The notes: generated from the letters alone by a model not told the origin. Counted from the first letter of the stretch, positions 1-9,776 are shown. The stretch: 64,000 nt of DNA from Methanomassiliicoccales archaeon (GCA_029907465.1 JARYLV010000006.1:1-64000); one strand, 5' to 3'. Translations and numbers: made by a program.

Positions 1-681
1 CGCGGCATTGGCGCCGTCAATACTGATTTGGAGATATCTTACGCCAGCCTCCTTCATCTCCTTAGCTTTCTCAGGCGTGATCAATGTACCGTTCGTGGCG
101 ATTGAAACATACATTCCGTGGTCGGCTGCTCTCCGCGTCAAGTCAAAGATATCTTTTCTGACAAGCGGCTCACCGCCAGAGAAGGCAAGGATCGGTATGC
201 CCATTCTTGCGAGTTTGTCGACAACTGCAATGGCCTCATCGTGAGAAAGTTCATCTTCCTGAGCTTTTCCCGCAGTGGCATAGCAGTGCTGACATCGAAG
301 ATTGCAGGCGTAAGTCACATCCCAAACGACCTGAAACGGTGCACCTGGAACGAACGGCTTTCTCACCCCGAAGTCGGCAATCCCTCTCACAACACACGAA
401 AGTCCTTTTCGCCAGTATGGATCTCTAAATCGGGTCTTCATCTCCTCCTCAGTGACCCCAAACGATTTCGCTCCTCTCCTCAGGACAGACGCAAGCGGCT
501 TCTCCGCCGCCTTGCAGAACGCGCATGCATCATCTCGCACACCGACATAAAGTTCAAGTGCGACCTCAAGACGGTTTTTCTGGTCAGTTTCGCAGTACTT
601 ACTCATCCCCGCCAGGATCTTTCTTGTTATCGGATTGCCGATCATCGTTTTGAGGACCTGCACACCCGTACTAGTCTTCAT
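1..681 (-). CDS. Radical SAM protein (C-terminus beyond window edge)
   Basis: The first 227 codons of a radical SAM enzyme that runs off the left edge of the window. The ATG at 681 follows an AAGGAAGGA Shine-Dalgarno. An N-terminal region of about 110 residues with a CxxC (residues 53-56) precedes the radical SAM core. The core carries the cluster motif C126-x3-C130-x2-C133 and, about 40 residues on, the GGEP motif of the SAM-binding strand, followed by an ATNG segment. This layout resembles archaeal radical SAM/SPASM proteins that modify peptides or haem, but the diagnostic C-terminal cysteines are outside the window, so the substrate cannot be named. It is transcribed away from the G3E GTPase pair and nothing here ties it to them. 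Confidence 0.85.
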   Translation of the reverse strand, partial: MKTSTGVQVLKTMIGNPITRKILAGMSKYCETDQKNRLEVALELYVGVRDDACAFCKAAEKPLASVLRRGAKSFGVTEEEMKTRFRDPYWRKGLSCVVRGIADFGVRKPFVPGAPFQVVWDVTYACNLRCQHCYATAGKAQEDELSHDEAIAVVDKLARMGIPILAFSGGEPLVRKDIFDLTRRAADHGMYVSIATNGTLITPEKAKEMKEAGVRYLQISIDGANAA

Positions 682-907
682 CAGACCAATCCTTCCTTAC
701 GAGTTTGTGAAACCTCAATATTTAATCAATATTTATCACATTTCTGAATGAATTACTAATGGGGACTACCCGCTATCGCGGTATTTATTACTTTTCACAA
801 TTGCACTTCGCATTCTCGAGAAAAATAAAGAAATGACAATTCTGATTAAGAACAATGGAAAGATCGCTAATAGCTAGCTACTTTTCGAATATGTCCATGC
901 ATGACTC

Positions 908-1369
908 TCAATGGGAATCGTTGTGATTGTCCTCTGGGTGCTCGTGCCCGTGGTGTTCGTGGTCGTGTTCGTCATCACGCACGTCTATGTCTTCAACATT
1001 TGCCATGAATCCTTTTGAATTCGTCTCTTCCTCCAGTACGCGCTTAAAGATCTCCTCCACCTGCACTCTGTTCAAACCGTATAAAAGAATGTTGATCACA
1101 AGTTCCATTTTGCTGACATTGGTTCCAAGACTCCCTTTGCATCGTGCCTTACCATCGTTGTCTGTGACGCTGCAAGTAAGATAATGACCGCTGTCACTCT
1201 CAGCGATGCACTTCGCATGTCCAATGAGGCTGGCGCCAGCCTTCACACACTCAATAACAGACCTTGACATTAAATTTTCAACCACTTTTTGCATTTCCGA
1301 TCCAGTTCTCAAGTGATCCGAAGTGATCTGTACTTTGGCTGCATATGCTGAGAAATCAGGTGTCAACAT
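908..1369 (-). CDS. Partner protein of G3E GTPase with His-rich C-terminus
   Basis: A 153-residue protein that I cannot assign to a named family. Residues 1-125 look like a compact alpha/beta domain with four cysteines; the last ~25 residues are a His/Asp/Glu-rich tail with about nine histidines. Such tails occur on nickel, zinc and cobalt chaperones such as HypB, UreE and CobW. Its ATG (1369) overlaps the stop of the G3E GTPase gene (stop 1365-1363), so the two are translationally coupled. The GTPase lacks the usual C-terminal CobW domain, so this protein may supply that part in trans (inference). A role in loading metal into a corrinoid, tungsten or nickel enzyme nearby is plausible but unproven. 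Confidence 0.75.
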   Translation of the reverse strand: MLTPDFSAYAAKVQITSDHLRTGSEMQKVVENLMSRSVIECVKAGASLIGHAKCIAESDSGHYLTCSVTDNDGKARCKGSLGTNVSKMELVINILLYGLNRVQVEEIFKRVLEEETNSKGFMANVEDIDVRDDEHDHEHHGHEHPEDNHNDSH

Positions 1370-1965
1370 GCACTCACCAGATAGTCAATAACCTTGTCGA
1401 GATTTGTACCCTCCGTGGCTGAGGCTGGAATGATTGCTCCCGTCGCTCCAATCTCCCTAATCTTTGCTTCAATTTCCTCCACCGCAGCAGCTGAAACTTC
1501 ATCGATCTTGTTGATAATGACGAGTCCCGCCGCTTTCAACTGAGCCTTTAGCGGTCTCTCAAGCGCCCTGACGATCGCAGAAAACCTTACGGCATCAACG
1601 ACAACTGCAACTACCCTCCTATTGACTGGGGGTCCGCTATAGAGTTCCAGTGAGTTCAGTATCGCTTGTGGATCTGCGATACCCGTTGGCTCTACCATAA
1701 CGATGTCAGGTGAGAACTCCAGTGCCACAGTCCTTAATGTACTGATGAAATCAGAACCGAGCGTGCAGCATATGCATCCACTGGCAAGTTCCTGAACCTG
1801 CAGACCGTATTTCTGCATGACCTTTCCATCAATTCCAATTTTTCCAAAATCGTTTACAATTATCACGATTTTTTTTCCAGTCTGCTCAATGATTTTCGAA
1901 ATCGTCGAGAGAATCAGCGTAGTCTTGCCTGAGCCAAGGAAACCCGCTATGACAACAAGATCCAT
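1363..1965 (-). CDS. G3E-family (CobW/HypB-like) metallochaperone GTPase
   Basis: A 200-residue P-loop GTPase of the G3E family. It has the Walker A motif GFLGSGKTT near residue 8, the family metal-binding motif CxCC (GCICC, residues 63-67), a Walker B/switch region with VEPTG, and the guanine-specificity motif NKID near 152. G3E proteins use GTP hydrolysis to insert or deliver a metal (Co, Ni, Zn). Typical CobW proteins are about 320 residues; this one ends after the G domain, so the C-terminal domain is missing or replaced by the downstream His-rich protein. I chose the ATG at 1965, which follows AAGGTG; a GTG three codons upstream is possible. A TATA-like element lies near 2030-2037. Confidence 0.88.
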   Translation of the reverse strand: MDLVVIAGFLGSGKTTLILSTISKIIEQTGKKIVIIVNDFGKIGIDGKVMQKYGLQVQELASGCICCTLGSDFISTLRTVALEFSPDIVMVEPTGIADPQAILNSLELYSGPPVNRRVVAVVVDAVRFSAIVRALERPLKAQLKAAGLVIINKIDEVSAAAVEEIEAKIREIGATGAIIPASATEGTNLDKVIDYLVSAC

Positions 1966-2306
1966 TGGAAACACCTTTTCATCTTCACAGCCACGGCGAT
2001 TAGTTGTTTGGCATTTACATTCTCTCGCCTAAATAAACCTTACCAAAAAATAACGTAAATCATGTTGGTCCGAAGAAAAATCGGCTGAGACAGATCAGAG
2101 CTTGGAGAAAAATGTGTTTGAAAGATTATTTTGATATCAGCACTAGATTTGCTTTTGCTCAGGACTGCCGTATTCTTTTTTTTGAGTTTCTTAGCTCTCA
2201 TAAAAGCGCTAAAAATTCGATAATTCTTCGACTCGGAGCGATCCACAACAAAGTATATTTGAGAAATTGTAGATAGAGGAAAATTCTGATAGAATTGGGG
2301 GTCAGG
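1966..2306. other. Divergent intergenic region with promoters
   Basis: About 340 bases between two divergent units. On the minus strand a TTTATTTAGG element (2028-2037) could serve the G3E GTPase. On the plus strand AAGTATATTTGAG (near 2250) could serve the Lrp-RACE-AOR operon, giving a short leader. Open frames here are short and AT-rich, and I see no protein signature. Confidence 0.5.
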
Positions 2307-2768
2307 ATGAACCGCGAAAAACTTGACGAAAAAGACAAAGAGCTCTTGATCATGCTGGCAAACCATCCAGATTGGACGTACGAGAAAATCGCTGAGAAAA
2401 TGGGAATGACAAGCAGATCTGTAGGGTACAGGATTGAAAGACTCAGAGAACTCAAAATCCTTCAGAAAGCAAATCTCATTTATTACGATCGCCTCGGAGA
2501 TTTGATCTATTCGGTAGTTCTCAAATTTGACACGGGACTATCGCCACAAGATCAAGAGAAAGTTCTCAGAGAACTCAAGAGTCATCCTGCCACTATTCAG
2601 GTTTTCACCGCCATTGGTGCTTTCAGTGCGATCTTGCTTTTCCACGCGGAAACACCAAGAGAAGCTGAACGGCTGATCAGAGAACTCGTGATCAGCAACA
2701 AATGTTTTTCTGGATATGAAATAAGTCAGATCACGGAGATATACAGCATCTATCGTCATTATTACTAA
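2307..2768 (+). CDS. Lrp/AsnC family transcriptional regulator
   Basis: A 153-residue Lrp/AsnC-type regulator. The N-terminal half has a winged helix-turn-helix (tYEKIAEKMGMTSRSVGYRIERL), and the C-terminal half fits the alpha/beta ligand-binding RAM domain that forms dimers and octamers. These proteins usually sense amino acids or other small effectors. The gene lies 10 bases before the corrinoid-activating ferredoxin protein and probably starts that operon, so it likely regulates it. The ATG at 2307 follows GGGGGTCAGG; an in-frame TTG at 2295 would add four residues. It is one of two Lrp-type genes in the window. Confidence 0.9.
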   Translation: MNREKLDEKDKELLIMLANHPDWTYEKIAEKMGMTSRSVGYRIERLRELKILQKANLIYYDRLGDLIYSVVLKFDTGLSPQDQEKVLRELKSHPATIQVFTAIGAFSAILLFHAETPREAERLIRELVISNKCFSGYEISQITEIYSIYRHYY

Positions 2769-2778
2769 TCGGGTCACT

Positions 2779-4698
2779 ATGCCAAAAGTGCGCTTCGAGC
2801 CGTCAGGAAGAACCGTTGAGACAACAGATGAGAATGAAACGCTTTACGAACTTGCAGCAAGAGCCGGGATTCCGCTTGAGTCAGTATGTGGCGGCAGGGG
2901 GATCTGTGGGCGGTGCCGTGTCATCATCGCCACTGATGTTATACCAGTTACACCAGAAGACAAGAAGTGCATTTCTGAAAAAGACCTGGAGAGAGGCGTT
3001 AGGCTTGCTTGTCGTCACAAGGTCGACCGGGATTTGGTGGTCGAAGTACCCGAGGAATGTGAGAGAACAGGGCAGGTGATACTCGAGAAAACCCATGTGA
3101 GGGTCAACATTGATCCTGCCGTGAAAAGAGTGACGCTCTGCGTACCGCCACCATCCCTTGACTATCCAATGGCAGACTTTGAGCGCATCAAGCAAGTCTT
3201 GTCAATTTCCAGATACAGAGACTTAAAAATCCCTTTGGAATTACTTTCGGAACTGCCAGGATTCTTGAGAAAAGGTGAAGAAATCGAAATTGTGTTGAGA
3301 AATAACGAAATCATCAGACTCGCTGCCAATGAGGACAAACGGGTTTACGGCGTTGCCATCGACGTCGGAACGACAACGATCGTTGCATATCTGATGGACT
3401 TAATAACCGGAGAGGAAGTCGCCGTTAAGTCCGACATGAACCCTCAGATCAGATATGGTGATGATGTTATCTCAAGAATTACCTTCACAATGGAGACAAC
3501 CAATGGGCTCGATCTCCTTCGCGATCTCGTAATCAAATGCATCAACGACCTTATACATGCATGCTGCTCTTCCGTACAGATTTCAAAGGAGGAGGTTTAT
3601 GAAGTCGTTGTAGTTGGCAATACGGCGATGCACCATATGCTTTTTGGGTTGGAGATGCAGTCGCTTGTCTTCGCACCACATATCCCTGTGGTTACAGCGC
3701 CCATCGAGCAGAAAGCCTTTGATGCGGGAATAGACATTTGGAAGGAAGGATATCTTTATTCACTTCCGAACATCGCTGGCTTTGTTGGCGCGGATCATGT
3801 TGGTGTGCTCCTCGCTGTAGGTGCCGATCGGTCAGATAAGGTGCAAATGATCATCGACATCGGAACGAATGGAGAAATATCGCTTGTTACACCAGATGGA
3901 ATCGCAAGTGCTTCCTGCGCCGCCGGTCCTGCGTTTGAGGGCGGAAATCTCGCGTTCGGTATGCGGGGGGCCAAAGGTGCGATCGACCACGTTCATATTA
4001 GAGATGACTTAGAAGTAGAATATTCTGTTATCGGAAACGTCAAGCCTCGTGGTATCTGCGGTTCTGGTGTGGTTGATGCAATCGCTGAGATGATTCAATT
4101 GGGGATTGTCGATAGATCTGGAAGAATCGTCGAGGAGATTGATTCGCCTCGCATAATCGTCAAGGATGGAGAATCGCGTTTCGTCATTGCATACGAGAAT
4201 GAGACGGCTGTCAGCGAACCGATAGCGATCACTCAAAACGATGTACTCCAGGTACAGTACGCGAAAGCTGCGATGTATGCTGGAGCGGCAACTCTTATGA
4301 AAAAGATGGGATTAGGTGAAAAGGATCTTGATGCAATTCTACTTGCTGGGGCATTCGGGAACTATTTAGACCCGGCGAGTGCAAGGACAATTGGACTCTT
4401 CCCTGAAATCCCCCTCGATCGCATCATTGGTATTGGCAATGCGGCGGGTGCGGGGGCAAAATTGGCTCTTCTCAATAGAGAGCTGAGAAGGCGTGCGAAT
4501 GATATTGCGAGAAAGGTCAGGTATATTGAGCTTGCGGCGCAACCAGATTTTGAAGAAACTTTCTATTCTGCACTCTACTTCCCACATCTCGACCCTTCAC
4601 GATTTCCTTCTGTCAATTCTGAGATCATACGAAGATCGAAGGGGTGTTTCTTAAAAATGAAGAACCGCTCCACTTCAAAGAAGGAAAAGGTAATTTAG
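2779..4698 (+). CDS. Ferredoxin-ASKHA reductive activator of corrinoid proteins (RACE, RamA/AcsV-like, DUF4445)
   Basis: A 639-residue protein matching ATP-dependent reductive activators of corrinoid enzymes. Residues 1-90 are a plant-type 2Fe-2S ferredoxin with ligands C37-x5-C43-x2-C46 and C78. A linker follows, then a large ASKHA-fold ATPase (about 190-590) with the phosphate loop IDVGTTTI, a second IDIGTNGE and a GAFGNY segment. Such proteins couple ATP hydrolysis to reduction of inactive Co(II) corrinoid to Co(I). The obvious client in this window is the corrinoid protein at 10.8-11.5 kb. It is the second gene of an Lrp-RACE-AOR unit. The last ~40 residues are basic and poorly conserved. 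It could also serve corrinoid proteins encoded elsewhere. Confidence 0.9.
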   Translation: MPKVRFEPSGRTVETTDENETLYELAARAGIPLESVCGGRGICGRCRVIIATDVIPVTPEDKKCISEKDLERGVRLACRHKVDRDLVVEVPEECERTGQVILEKTHVRVNIDPAVKRVTLCVPPPSLDYPMADFERIKQVLSISRYRDLKIPLELLSELPGFLRKGEEIEIVLRNNEIIRLAANEDKRVYGVAIDVGTTTIVAYLMDLITGEEVAVKSDMNPQIRYGDDVISRITFTMETTNGLDLLRDLVIKCINDLIHACCSSVQISKEEVYEVVVVGNTAMHHMLFGLEMQSLVFAPHIPVVTAPIEQKAFDAGIDIWKEGYLYSLPNIAGFVGADHVGVLLAVGADRSDKVQMIIDIGTNGEISLVTPDGIASASCAAGPAFEGGNLAFGMRGAKGAIDHVHIRDDLEVEYSVIGNVKPRGICGSGVVDAIAEMIQLGIVDRSGRIVEEIDSPRIIVKDGESRFVIAYENETAVSEPIAITQNDVLQVQYAKAAMYAGAATLMKKMGLGEKDLDAILLAGAFGNYLDPASARTIGLFPEIPLDRIIGIGNAAGAGAKLALLNRELRRRANDIARKVRYIELAAQPDFEETFYSALYFPHLDPSRFPSVNSEIIRRSKGCFLKMKNRSTSKKEKVI

Positions 4699-4742
4699 TT
4701 CTCCTGATATAAATGGAGCAACAAACACTGGAAGGGAACTTC

Positions 4743-6503
4743 ATGAAGGGATACACTGGGCGAATTTTGAAGATCGACGTCAGCTCGAAATCGACAAAGA
4801 TAGAAAAACTTGATGAAAAGAAAGCAAAGGAATGTATTGGCGGCAAGGGTCTCGGCGCGAAAATAATTTTGGACGAAGTTCCTGCGGGCGTGGATCCCCT
4901 TTCCCCTAACAATACGCTCGTTTTCGCCGTAGGTCCTTTGACTGGCACGCGTGCCCCAACATCAAACCGATACGGTGCTTTTTTCAAGTCCCCCCTCACA
5001 GGCATCTGGGGGGAATCGTATTCAGGCGGGCATCTTGGTCCCCAGATCAAGAAAGCGGGCTATGATGCCGTCGTCATTAAAAACGCCTCCCCGTCTCCGA
5101 TTTACATCAGCATTATTGATGACGATGTTCGATTTCACGACGCGAGTGCGATCTGGGGAAAAACAACCGCGGAGACCGAAGACGCGGTGAAAAAGGACAT
5201 CGGTGAGAGTAAGGCTAAAGTTATGACGATTGGACCTGCTGGTGAGAACCTCGTTAAATTCGCATGTATTTGCAATGATTACTACAGACAGCTTGGAAGA
5301 GCTGGAGCAGGCGCGGTCATGGGATCAAAGAAGATCAAAGCCATCGCGTTCATGGGCACGAAGGAAGTCGAACTCGAGAACGAGGAGAAATTCAATGCTG
5401 TCGTCAAAGAAGTCCTGAACCGCATTCCGAAGGACGGCCCAATGACGAAGTACGGGACGCCGGTAATGGTCAATAATCAGAATGCACTGGGTGCTTTTCC
5501 AACACATTACTGGCAAAAGGGATTCTTTGACTCGCACATCAAGATTAACGCCCCGACGATGGAAAAGGAGATTCTCGACAAGAATAAGGCATGCTGGAAC
5601 TGCCCAGTCGCGTGCGGAAAGATGTCCTCCGTAAAGGAAGGAAAGTACAAGGGGACTGTAGTTGAGGGGCCTGAATACGAAACAATTTTCGCATTTGGGG
5701 GACTGTGTGAAATCGCCGATATCAAGGCGATTGCAAAGATCAACGAGGTCTGCGATAGCCTCGGCTTAGACACAATCACATCTGGCAATGTCATTGGATT
5801 TGCAATGCGCGCCTACGAACTCGGTCGCCTTAATTCAGAGTTCCCTATAAGATTTGGAGACGATGACATTGTGCTCAAGTTACTCGACATGATTGCGAGC
5901 AGGAATGGATTGGGGAACGTACTGGCGGAAGGTGTCAAGAGTGCTTCTAAAACCCTCGGTCTCGAAGATATCGCTGTGCATGTTAAAGGACTCGAGCCCC
6001 CGGGTTATGATCCCAGAGGATATAACGGAATGGCGCTATCCTATGCCATCGGCGTCAGAGGAGCTGATCACCTGAGGTCGACTGCGTACGCATATGAGAT
6101 GAGAGGCGTAGTTGACAGGTTCGCTGTCACTGGCAAGGGAACGTTCATTAAGAATCTCGAAGACAAACTCGCCGTCATCGATTCAATGGTTCTCTGCTGC
6201 TTTGTGCGGGACGCCTACGAATGGGAGGATCTTGCGAATTTGTACACGTATGCAACTGGAATCAACATGTCTGCAACGGAACTCAAGAATGCTGGTGCGA
6301 GAGCTGTTGATAATGCGCGACGCTTCAGCGTGCGGGAAGGTATCAGCAGAAAAGACGATTCGTTGCCGAAAATTTTCCACGAGGTGCCGTTTTCTGACGG
6401 ATCATCGCGAATGCATGTCGTCGTCAAGGAAGATATGGAAAGAATGCTCGATGAATACTACGACGCACGTGGATGGAGTAGAGATGGAATTCCGCCAGTT
6501 TAG
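4743..6503 (+). CDS. Tungsten-dependent aldehyde:ferredoxin oxidoreductase family protein
   Basis: A 586-residue AOR family enzyme that oxidises an aldehyde to the acid while reducing ferredoxin, using a bis-tungstopterin centre and one 4Fe-4S cluster. Visible features are the N-terminal GYTGRIL start, a GGKGLGAK segment, the cluster motif CxxCxxxC (CWNCPVAC, near residue 283) and a distal cysteine in the MVLCC segment near 484, spaced as in Pyrococcus AOR. I chose the ATG at 4743 because family members begin at GYTG; the upstream ATG at 4713 would add ten unlikely residues. It lies 44 bases after the RACE gene. The substrate is unknown; removal of aldehydes from amino-acid degradation is the default. 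Confidence 0.92.
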   Translation: MKGYTGRILKIDVSSKSTKIEKLDEKKAKECIGGKGLGAKIILDEVPAGVDPLSPNNTLVFAVGPLTGTRAPTSNRYGAFFKSPLTGIWGESYSGGHLGPQIKKAGYDAVVIKNASPSPIYISIIDDDVRFHDASAIWGKTTAETEDAVKKDIGESKAKVMTIGPAGENLVKFACICNDYYRQLGRAGAGAVMGSKKIKAIAFMGTKEVELENEEKFNAVVKEVLNRIPKDGPMTKYGTPVMVNNQNALGAFPTHYWQKGFFDSHIKINAPTMEKEILDKNKACWNCPVACGKMSSVKEGKYKGTVVEGPEYETIFAFGGLCEIADIKAIAKINEVCDSLGLDTITSGNVIGFAMRAYELGRLNSEFPIRFGDDDIVLKLLDMIASRNGLGNVLAEGVKSASKTLGLEDIAVHVKGLEPPGYDPRGYNGMALSYAIGVRGADHLRSTAYAYEMRGVVDRFAVTGKGTFIKNLEDKLAVIDSMVLCCFVRDAYEWEDLANLYTYATGINMSATELKNAGARAVDNARRFSVREGISRKDDSLPKIFHEVPFSDGSSRMHVVVKEDMERMLDEYYDARGWSRDGIPPV

Positions 6504-6580
6504 AAAATGAATTTGAGATCATAGACTGGCATTGATCATCATTCTTTATCGTGAATTAGTGAGAGAGCTCCAGGACTGTC

Positions 6581-6588
6581 AAAAAAAA
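6581..6588 (-). terminator. T-run terminator after class III aminotransferase
   Basis: Eight consecutive T on the minus strand, about 20 bases past the aminotransferase stop codon. This is typical of archaeal intrinsic termination, and it also lies at the convergent junction with the AOR gene. Confidence 0.45.
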
Positions 6589-6605
6589 GGAAGAGGGAAG
6601 AGAGG

Positions 6606-7949
6606 TTAGTGAGCATCATTTTCCCTGAGCAGCTGCTCGAGGATTTCCATCGCCGTGTCTATTTGTTCCCTCGTAACATTGAGGGCTGGAATGATACGAA
6701 TGCTGCTCGGTCCGCAGAATAGAATGAGTAGACCTCTTTTCATTGCGTCGAGGCATATCTTATTCCGTTCATCTGGCGCTGGTGTTCTCGATTTCTTGTC
6801 TTTCACGATCTCGATCGCCGTCATCAAACCGATACCGCGCACGTCCCCCAGAATCTCGTATTTATCCTTCATTTCGTTCAAACGCGCGATCATGTAGGCC
6901 CCCTGTTTCGCCGCGTTTTCCAGCATTCTCTCTTCTTCAATAGCCTCGATCGTGGCTAGCGCTGCGGCACAGGTGACTAGGTTCCCACCGAATGTAGTAG
7001 CATGTGCGCCGGGTTGCTTGATGTCAAATTTCTCATTGAAAATGCATGCGCTCATCGGCAATCCGGAAGCGATCCCCTTTGCGACGACCATGATGTCTGG
7101 GACCACGTCAAAATGCTCAATCGCAAACCATTTACCCGTCCTTCCAAATCCCGATTGAACCTCATCAGCGACGAAGAGAATGCCGTACTTCTCACAGATT
7201 TTCTTGATCTCCTTCATCCACGGCTTCGGTGGGACAATATACCCGCCTTCGCCCTGTATCGGCTCGACAAAAATGGCCGCCACTTCCTCGGGTGGAATGA
7301 ACTTCTGAAGATAGAGCTCATCGATGATCTTAGCGCAGTAAAGATCGCAGCTGGGATAAGTCATCTTGTAGGGGCACCGATAACAGTAGGCGTATGGCAC
7401 ATGAAGAACACCTGGCATCTCCGGGAAGAAACCTTTCCTGTACGCAGTCCTGCTCGCCGTCAGGCTCATCGAGCCTATGGACTTTCCGTGGAATGCCCCG
7501 ATAAATGCAATATTCCGCGGCCTCCCAGTTGCCCATCTAGCTACTTTTATCGCAGAGTCGATCGCGCCCGCGCCACTGCACATAAAATAAACTTTTTTCA
7601 CGAAATCGCCAGGTGTGATTTCATTGAGCTTCTTCGCCACCTCGCCTTCAATATTCTGAGAAAGAAGAATGCCCGGGAAGTGAATGAGTTCAGCAACCTG
7701 TTTTCTCACGGCCTCGACGACCTTTGGATGGCAATGACCAGTATTGTTGACGGCAATCCCAGACTGAAAGTCTAGGTAGACATTGCCATCGACATCCTCA
7801 ACATAAAGACCTTGTCCTCTTTTGGCAACAACTGGCATGACCTTATTCGTTGTAGCGAGATACTTCTTATCCCTCTCAAGGATTTCACGTGCCTTCGGAC
7901 CAGGCGGCTCAACGACGATCGATATCCTGTCAAGTTTATTCTCAGACAT
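6606..7949 (-). CDS. Class III PLP aminotransferase or amino-acid racemase with Cys-rich insert
   Basis: A 447-residue fold-type I PLP enzyme of the 4-aminobutyrate/ornithine aminotransferase class. The internal aldimine lysine is in VVAKGIASG, the DEVQSGFGRTG motif supplies the cofactor-binding Asp, and TTFGGN is present. A short insert with four cysteines (YRCPYK...SCDLYC, near residue 200) is found in archaeal members, some of which are omega-aminotransferases and some broad amino-acid racemases, so the reaction is not settled. A paralogue with the same insert is at 60610-61953. The gene lies 138 bases downstream of the amidohydrolase on the same strand and may be the last gene of the methyltransferase operon, or separate. 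Confidence 0.87.
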   Translation of the reverse strand: MSENKLDRISIVVEPPGPKAREILERDKKYLATTNKVMPVVAKRGQGLYVEDVDGNVYLDFQSGIAVNNTGHCHPKVVEAVRKQVAELIHFPGILLSQNIEGEVAKKLNEITPGDFVKKVYFMCSGAGAIDSAIKVARWATGRPRNIAFIGAFHGKSIGSMSLTASRTAYRKGFFPEMPGVLHVPYAYCYRCPYKMTYPSCDLYCAKIIDELYLQKFIPPEEVAAIFVEPIQGEGGYIVPPKPWMKEIKKICEKYGILFVADEVQSGFGRTGKWFAIEHFDVVPDIMVVAKGIASGLPMSACIFNEKFDIKQPGAHATTFGGNLVTCAAALATIEAIEEERMLENAAKQGAYMIARLNEMKDKYEILGDVRGIGLMTAIEIVKDKKSRTPAPDERNKICLDAMKRGLLILFCGPSSIRIIPALNVTREQIDTAMEILEQLLRENDAH

Positions 7950-8087
7950 CCAATATCCTCCAGCTCTGTTCAGCTATCCCTATTTCCCCCTTATAACTTT
8001 GCTTCACAAGGCAGGTCAGACAACGGCATTCAATGAAGCATCCGGCGGGAAAAATGAAATGGGGGATTTTCACGGAAACCACACGTC

Positions 8088-9776
8088 CTATTCCATTTTA
8101 GAGTGGACAACTTCTCCCCCGACCATCGTGAGGAGCACTCGTATGTCCTTGATCTTGTCAGGCTCCACTCCCAGCGGATCGTCGCTTAAAATGACAATAT
8201 CTGCATACTTGCCTACTTCTATTGACCCTTTGACATGCTCTTCTCCAGTCGCGTAAGCGCCTTCAATCGTCACCATCTTCAACGCGTGTTCCACTGGAAT
8301 GCGCTGCTCGGGATGCCATCCTCCCTTAGGAACTCCCTGTGCGTCTTTCCTCACTGAAGCTGCATAGATATTCATGATCGGATTCATCGTTTCGATTGGC
8401 GCGTCAGTCCCAGAGCACATATGGATGCCGGCTTCCATCATAGACCTATACGGATGTGCGTACTTTTCTCTCTGCGGCCCGACAAGTCGAGGGATCCAGT
8501 GTTGTCCCTTCATGATGAACACCGGCTGCACGTTTGCGATGACGTTCATTTCCTTGAATTGCTCGATAAGATCCGGGGCGTGTATGATGCAATGACTGAT
8601 CTTGAATCTTGGATCTTTAACATTATACTTATTGAGCGTTTCTCTAAAAATCTTAAGGACTGTTTCAATTGCTCCATCACCTAATGCGTGAATATCGACC
8701 CTAATTCCGTTCTTCGTTGCGTTTTCCACGAACGCTCTGATTTCCTCGTACGTGAGACGCATCACCCCTCTGTTGTCTGGCATATCAGCATAGGGTTCGC
8801 GGAGCGCAGCGGTATGACTGCTGAGTGAGCCGTCCACGATCATCTTTGCGCCAGCTAATCTTACCTTACTGGATCCAAAACCGCTTTTTATACCGAGTTT
8901 GATCAAGTAATCGAGATACTGGAAACCCAAATAGAAATTGACCCTCACCGGCAACTTCCCTTCGGCCTCAAGCTCCTGATAGGCCTTCACCTGAGCGTCT
9001 CCTGCGAGTATATCGACGATCGAAGTGAGTCCCCATTCCGCCGCCCTGTCTACACAATACTTCAGTGCGGCCTTGCTCTGCTCATAGCTGAACAGGCCCG
9101 CACCCGTTTCGAGGAACCCTGGCGCGATGAGATCGATCGCGTTCTCAAGAAGGACACCGGTCGGCTCGCCCTTGTCGTCCTTCACAATCGTGCCACCTGG
9201 AGGGTCCGGCGTATCCTTCGTGATCCCCTTCTGGTTCATTAACATCGTGTTGATCAGATAGATATGGGCGTTCCAGTGAATGAGGAAGACCGGATGATCC
9301 GGTGCGACTGTATCGACTTCCCACCTTGTCGGGTAGCGCTTTTCCGCCATGCGCTCCTGGTTCCAACCGAACCCGAGAATCATTTCTCCCTTTGGCGTCT
9401 CTTTGACCTTTTGTTTAATCCTTTCAAGCATCTCAGGGATATCCTTTACGTCTGTCAGGTATACACCCCTTGCAAAATGCCCGACGAGCAATGGGTGCAT
9501 GTGCGAGTCATGAAATCCTGGGACAACGGTTTTTCCTTTCGCATCGATCACTTTCGTCTTGCTACCGATCATTGATTCAATTTCTTTGTTACTGCCAACG
9601 GCTACTATTACACCGTTCAGAATGCCTACGGCCTCCGCTCTTGACATATTCTTGTCAACAGTGATCACATTCGCATTGATGATCGCTGCATCAAGAGGAA
9701 TCCCCTTTTCCTTTTTCACACCACTTTTTCCAACTCTACTTCCACTTTTCTTCTTACCACTATCCACATCCTTCAT
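8088..9776 (-). CDS. YtcJ-like amidohydrolase (Amidohydrolase_3)
   Basis: A 562-residue metal-dependent hydrolase. The beta1 metal motif is DSHMHP (H92, H94), HALGD supplies a later ligand, and SGTDAP holds the catalytic aspartate near the end of the barrel. YtcJ-type enzymes hydrolyse N-acyl or cyclic amide bonds; substrates vary and cannot be read here. The first ~25 residues are a Lys/Ser/Gly-rich extension without a signal peptide, so the protein is cytosolic. Its ATG directly follows the TAG of the methyltransferase upstream (TAG at 9779-9777, ATG at 9776), so the two are co-transcribed. This suggests that it releases or prepares the methylated substrate of the corrinoid system (inference). 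Confidence 0.88.
   Translation of the reverse strand: MKDVDSGKKKSGSRVGKSGVKKEKGIPLDAAIINANVITVDKNMSRAEAVGILNGVIVAVGSNKEIESMIGSKTKVIDAKGKTVVPGFHDSHMHPLLVGHFARGVYLTDVKDIPEMLERIKQKVKETPKGEMILGFGWNQERMAEKRYPTRWEVDTVAPDHPVFLIHWNAHIYLINTMLMNQKGITKDTPDPPGGTIVKDDKGEPTGVLLENAIDLIAPGFLETGAGLFSYEQSKAALKYCVDRAAEWGLTSIVDILAGDAQVKAYQELEAEGKLPVRVNFYLGFQYLDYLIKLGIKSGFGSSKVRLAGAKMIVDGSLSSHTAALREPYADMPDNRGVMRLTYEEIRAFVENATKNGIRVDIHALGDGAIETVLKIFRETLNKYNVKDPRFKISHCIIHAPDLIEQFKEMNVIANVQPVFIMKGQHWIPRLVGPQREKYAHPYRSMMEAGIHMCSGTDAPIETMNPIMNIYAASVRKDAQGVPKGGWHPEQRIPVEHALKMVTIEGAYATGEEHVKGSIEVGKYADIVILSDDPLGVEPDKIKDIRVLLTMVGGEVVHSKME

Noticed and set aside
118-747. 209-codon plus-strand frame at the window start
   Set aside because: It is opposite the radical SAM gene, which has clear CxxxCxxC and GGEP motifs; the plus frame has no domain signature.
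7002-7775. 257-codon plus-strand frame
   Set aside because: Antisense shadow of the class III aminotransferase; composition is rich in Arg, His and Leu with no motif.
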